Source of the DNA: Lepeophtheirus salmonis | Lineage: Eukaryota > Arthropoda > Copepoda > Siphonostomatoida > Caligidae | Reading direction: 5' to 3' | Length of the DNA stretch: 64,000 bases | Assembly: GCF_016086655.4 (NCBI RefSeq) | Contig: NC_052144.2 | Location: 30,597,896-30,661,895, forward strand | Part shown: positions 59,887-64,000 of the stretch, in pieces | How positions within the stretch are numbered: position 1 is the stretch's first letter | Layout of the letters: each line of letters opens with the position of its first letter | Translations under genes and position numbers: made by a program | Notes under the pieces: generated by a model | Database searches by the model: none | Told to the model about the DNA's origin: nothing | What the model saw: only the letters and a program-made list of their open reading frames with translations

Positions 59887-59907
59887 TATGTGACTAATTC
59901 GTCACAT
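59887..59907. repeat. Palindrome TATGTGACTAATTCGTCACA, copy 2
   Basis: Arms ATGTGAC and GTCACAT are perfect complements over 7 bases with the loop TAATTC. It matches the copy at 52940. Confidence 0.55.
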
Positions 59908-60199
59908 CATAATTTCTTGTAAAAAATCAAAAATCAATACATATTGACAGAAAATTAAATTTTTTTGAAAAAAAAATTTTAATATTAAATTTCGGGAAAA
60001 AAATTTCAAAACTCCATAACAATTCACACAAAAATAAACTTTTTAATTTTTTTTTTTTTTCAAATATTAACTATCCATTTGAAACTTAATTCAGGGCGTA
60101 AAGTTACCTTTTTTTTTTTAAATTTTGTTTTTAAACAAAATTAATCTCAAAAATGTCAATGCAAAAAAAGTGTCAAACAAAATTTTATAATTTATCATA

Positions 60200-60294
60200 A
60201 TAAAATTAACATAAATGTCACCTTAGAAATAAGAAAATTGACTTGTATTTTGTTTTTGCCCTTCTCAAAGTCGCAAAAACCCTGTATATATATT
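60200..60294 (-). repeat. 95-bp dispersed repeat, copy B
   Basis: Copy of 58559-58653. The sequences outside the 95 bp are unrelated apart from AT richness, so the border is sharp on both sides. High identity compared with the decayed surroundings suggests recent dispersal. Confidence 0.8.
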
Positions 60295-62979
60295 TTTAAT
60301 ATTTATAATTTAAAATTAGGTTAGTATTAATTAAATTATCTAAAGGTCGTACCACTATCATTGAAATTTATAAAGAGCCCAGATAGAAAACTTCTTACTT
60401 GTGTTGTGATTTGGCCTCAAAGTTCCGACACAGCTCAATACAAATATAATTATTTTGTATTTATCTAATTCAGTTCCTGAATTGGTCTTGAGAATAAGAT
60501 ATCTTGCATTATCAGTACTTTACCATTGAATTAAATTCAATGTCAATTCTGTTTTCATTTGAACAATTATCATTGAACTTTAACGGATTTTCAGTCACTT
60601 CTTTCGATATGAGATCGATAAAATTTCCACTGTCTGAGACTGACTAAATAACCATCCACGTGGATTGAAAATGATTAAAATTTAATATATATTACTTGAA
60701 ATCGATTATAAGATAAAATATCATTCAAAATGGGTTTATAAGGAATTTACTTCAGATACAGTTTCATTAAGCTTCGTATGTTTTTATGGAGGTAAAATAT
60801 TTTATAATAGAAAATGGTAACAAGTGTGTGTTTTTTTTGGTAGAAAAATATATTTTAAAAGTAGCACCATTCTGGAATAATAAGAAAATAGTGTTTTTAA
60901 TTTATGTTTTGTAAAATACGGTAATGCATGAATGTTTAGTAAATCTCTCATAATCCTCCCCAAACTGATGGAAATTTATGATATGAGCTGATTTTGCAAT
61001 ATATGTATATATATAAATATATACAAGCTATGTCTTTTTCCATTAATGTATATTTAGGTTTATCCCTTACTTTTATAGTAACACGAGCTTAATTTGACTT
61101 TGATCTAATATTAAATTCTGAATATGTTGTTAAAGGCGAAGTAGACGATAATAGGTGGATCTACAATAGAGAAAAGAATACATAGATTTATAATTATGTT
61201 TTAATTCGGTAATGAGTCCACGTTTTTGTCATTTGCTCTCTAAATTCCTGAAAAATGCACTTTATAAGGCATTGCTGTACAAACTTTTGTATATGACTAG
61301 AAGATGAATAATAAATAGTTCAATGGGATGTGCACAAGGCTAAAGTTTGTCCAATAAAAATGTATCACCTAATTATCGTTATATAATTATAAATAATCTT
61401 ATTTAAATTAAAACTCATTACATAAAAATAATCCAATAAATTTGTGCCTACATATTAAATATATTTATAGACTTGTGCCATTTTGCTAGCTATAGACTCT
61501 GGATCATTAGAATGGATTGAAATTATTTTTGGTAATTGAATATCATGGTCAACAATATTGTACTATAAAAAAATTTTTTTTTTTTTTTTTTTTTTTTTTA
61601 CATAAAATCAAAGAATAGAATGTAAAGTTGTATAATAGCTGGATTTATTGATGAAGAAATGAGGCCCCGTCACTTGGGATTGACAAAATGGAAATATATG
61701 TTCAGTGCAGTAGTAAAGAAATATATATTATAATTATTTTTTAAGATAAATTTAATATATATAAAGAAGCTTATTAATTATCAATCTATTAAATATATAT
61801 ATATATATGATTAGCAAAGCCAGTGGCCCTGCTCTACAATGTATATAAATGACTTATTAATAGAGTATTAAACAAGACTATGCTTGAATTTGCCTTGTTT
61901 GTGAAGGGCATGTTAAACATCTTCAAAAGCTTGGTCCTAGCATGTCAAATAAGTTAAAAAATTTGATCTTGTGACTTCAAAATATAAGCTTGTCTTTTAA
62001 ATATATTTTGAACAATATTATTAGTTGCTTAATCAGACTTCTCCATTTTTGGATTAGTTACACGGTTATACGTTTCTTTCAAAATATTTCCACTTTCAAT
62101 GATATAGATGATAAATATATGGATCAGTCCTATATTTTAATAATGACGTAATGCATTAAAAAAGGTTATATGCCCCCACGTGAGTAAACATCATATTTAA
62201 AACACACAAAAAAGAAACCCTGAAAATAAAACATATTTAATTACAGGATAAATAGTTAAAAGATTATAATAATTACATCATTTTAATTTAACATTCCTTT
62301 TTAAACTATTCCATTCATTTTGCATTCATAATTATCAATTAAAATGTAAAAAAAACACTTGTTTAAATGGAAAACATGGAGACAAAATTAACCCTTGTAA
62401 AATGATCTTAGCAACATAAGTTATGAGTTTCAACAAGATTTTTTTTTTTTTTTTTTTTTATTGAAATTCATATCTTTACGCAAATTTTGTGAATTAAATT
62501 TAATACTCATCACTTTTGATCAGGTTTTTATGTAATATTTAAAATAATAGCTAAAAAATTTAGACCTACGGCATTATTAAGGTACTTAAATATAATTTGA
62601 TTTAATATTATAGGACCATACTATTTTGTATTGGCATTAAAATGTAGTTTCAAAGGAATAAGTAGGATTTTTATAAATCTCAGAGTGTCTAATATTCCAA
62701 TTAGACACGAGCGATGACTTTTTTTTAATTAGTGAGATAGAGTTGGACTCACTAAGTATAAGTGAGGATTATAGTATTACAATTATTCTATCTGACCTAG
62801 AAATCTTCTTTGAAGTCCATATACAGAAAGTTTATTTCCTATTCTAGGAACAATCGTGATACAAATCTATGCGCATCGAACTCAAAATCTAATAATTCGG
62901 AAGATTCATGGTTTATTATGTTATAAATATCTTGGTTCTAATAAGATCAAATGAAGGAATATATAGTATTATCATAGGT
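60295..62979. other. AT-rich non-coding stretch with poly(T) tracts
   Basis: No gene. Long T runs are at 61574-61601 (28 T) and 62439-62459 (21 T); a TA microsatellite is at 61794-61808. The T runs could be poly(A) tails of retroposed sequences on the minus strand, but no retrotransposon body is attached. Confidence 0.5.
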
Positions 62980-63203
62980 AGTGTTGTGTCAGTCCTTATT
63001 ATTGGGTCCTGTCCAGACTAAAGACCGCTCCTTAAACCATCGGTCCTTCGGACTCTTAATAGTAGAACTGATTTAAGAAATAAAATAAATAAAGTTGAGT
63101 GACGTCATCAAGGACCGAGCTTTATTAGTTTTAGGACTGATGTGCAGGACTGAATTGGACGGGACTGTAGTACTCAGTCCTAAATATGGATCGATACAAC
63201 ACT
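62980..63203. mobile_element. Inverted-repeat element, AGTGTT family variant, 224 bp
   Basis: The left end AGTGTTGTGTCAGTCC and the reverse complement of the right end, AGTGTTGTATCGATCC, agree at 13 of 16 positions. Inside, GGTCC/GGACC words alternate (GGACCGAG, CGGTCCTTCGGAC, AGGACTGA), so most of the element can fold. A GTGACGTCATC core is shared in kind with other copies of the family. Non-coding. Confidence 0.6.
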
Positions 63204-64000
63204 CATCTTCGGTGGTCAAATAAGAGTTCCAATAAAAGAAGGATTTGACCTGAGCTTAGGCCTTTCAAGCTTCAAAGAACTCATATTTTATACAACTTGA
63301 TTCCTACCAAGTTAAAAATTTGATTTTGTTTGTCTTTAAGAAATAAAGTTTCTTTGGATTGGGTAAAATCCAACTTGTTTACATCATTACTTATTTATAA
63401 TCCTAATTTTCTTCAAAACTAAAAGCTTTTTTAAGAGACCTCATTTACGAGTATCAACGTTTCTACATACGCAGATCTTACAACTTCAAGACAAAATAGA
63501 TAAGTACACAATTTATTTCCTCTTTCTATTTCCAAGAATAGGAAATTATTTCATAGATCTTCGCGCCACTACAGAATATAAATGTCAAAAAGAAAAAAAT
63601 ATATATATCAGACTTTCTTTAAAAAGGCAACAAGATACAGTCGTATGTACGTACATATAACAAACGATGTAGGCTTTAAAAGAAATAGATAAATACTTTT
63701 AAATTATACACACATAAGCAAATACATACATACGTATCTACAGGGACCTCCCGAATTAGTGAAACATCCACAAAAATGTAAAATCTTTAAAAGTTGTTCT
63801 AAATTCTAATTTAATGTGTTGATGAATGTCAGTACGATGTATATATTTGCGATTTATGTAAAACCTATAACTTATACAAGTTACAAGACCTTCGTCTCAA
63901 CTTACAATGGCATTTTAATTACCAACTATTAATTGATCCTATTATTTTAGTGTGAGATATTACAAACATAAATTTATTTAGTATTGCTCGGAGTTATTAG
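63204..64000. other. AT-rich non-coding end of window
   Basis: No feature could be supported. Confidence 0.5.

Noticed and set aside
61574..61601. Poly(T) of 28 as the tail of a retroposed gene on the minus strand
   Set aside because: No coding or repeat body is attached on the expected side.
1..64000. CRISPR array, operon, phage or bacterial mobile island
   Set aside because: No regularly spaced short repeats, no ribosome-binding-site-led gene clusters and all recognisable proteins are eukaryotic transposon types.

Overview
This window looks like AT-rich (about 70% by eye) intergenic or intronic nuclear DNA from an animal, most likely an arthropod. It has no bacterial-type gene density, no operons and no long open frames. 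Several kinds of eukaryotic transposon lie scattered through it, mostly as broken copies: Tc1, mariner, hAT, Ty3/gypsy and a CR1/jockey-type non-LTR element. Long homopolymers, TA and CA microsatellites and many short inverted-repeat elements fill the rest. The mix resembles copepod genomes such as those of sea lice (Caligidae). That placement is an inference from memory of such repeats, not something the sequence proves.

Layout. 1-8 kb: mostly featureless AT-rich DNA with a decayed Tc1/mariner relative (about 4.2-4.8 kb, minus), a decayed Tc1 fragment (about 5.5-5.86 kb, minus) and a 219-bp inverted-repeat element (7.68 kb). 8.2-9.6 kb: a hAT-type element with matching ends and an imperfect 8-bp target duplication. 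11.5-14 kb: a C-rich element carrying a small degenerate tandem array, a mariner C-terminal scrap and a 5'-truncated non-LTR retrotransposon. 14-22.7 kb: nothing I can support. 22.7-27.5 kb: several short inverted-repeat elements and a deleted mariner with clear 27-bp ends and TA duplications. 28-30.4 kb: the only stretch that looks genic, with a candidate two-exon gene for a small secreted cysteine-rich protein (signal peptide, good splice sites, TATA box, but one in-frame stop) and a possible first exon on the opposite strand. 35-38.4 kb: a Ty3/gypsy RNase H scrap beside an unidentified 124-146 aa open frame, a duplicated 110-bp unit and a 409-bp hAT derivative. 39.4-39.9 kb: a deleted mariner. 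41.9-42.6 kb: three degenerate tandem copies of a roughly 240-bp unit. 46.2-50.1 kb: the most structured region, two long inverted-repeat arms (about 415-470 bp) about 3 kb apart, enclosing a Ty3/gypsy element that has lost its reverse transcriptase. 50.5-51.2 kb: a diverged 460-bp duplication. 51.6-59.4 kb: three more decayed mariner-type elements. 60-64 kb: AT-rich DNA, poly(T) tracts and one 224-bp inverted-repeat element.

Nothing here forms a pathway or operon. The biology is that of a transposon graveyard: mariner-like elements repeatedly show the same internal deletion pattern (first HTH-coding part kept, middle lost, last part kept), and elements have inserted into or beside one another. 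I did not find a convincing new multi-gene system. The best leads are the secreted cysteine-rich gene, the nested foldback/gypsy structure, the unidentified open frame at 35.7-36.1 kb and the 240-bp tandem array.
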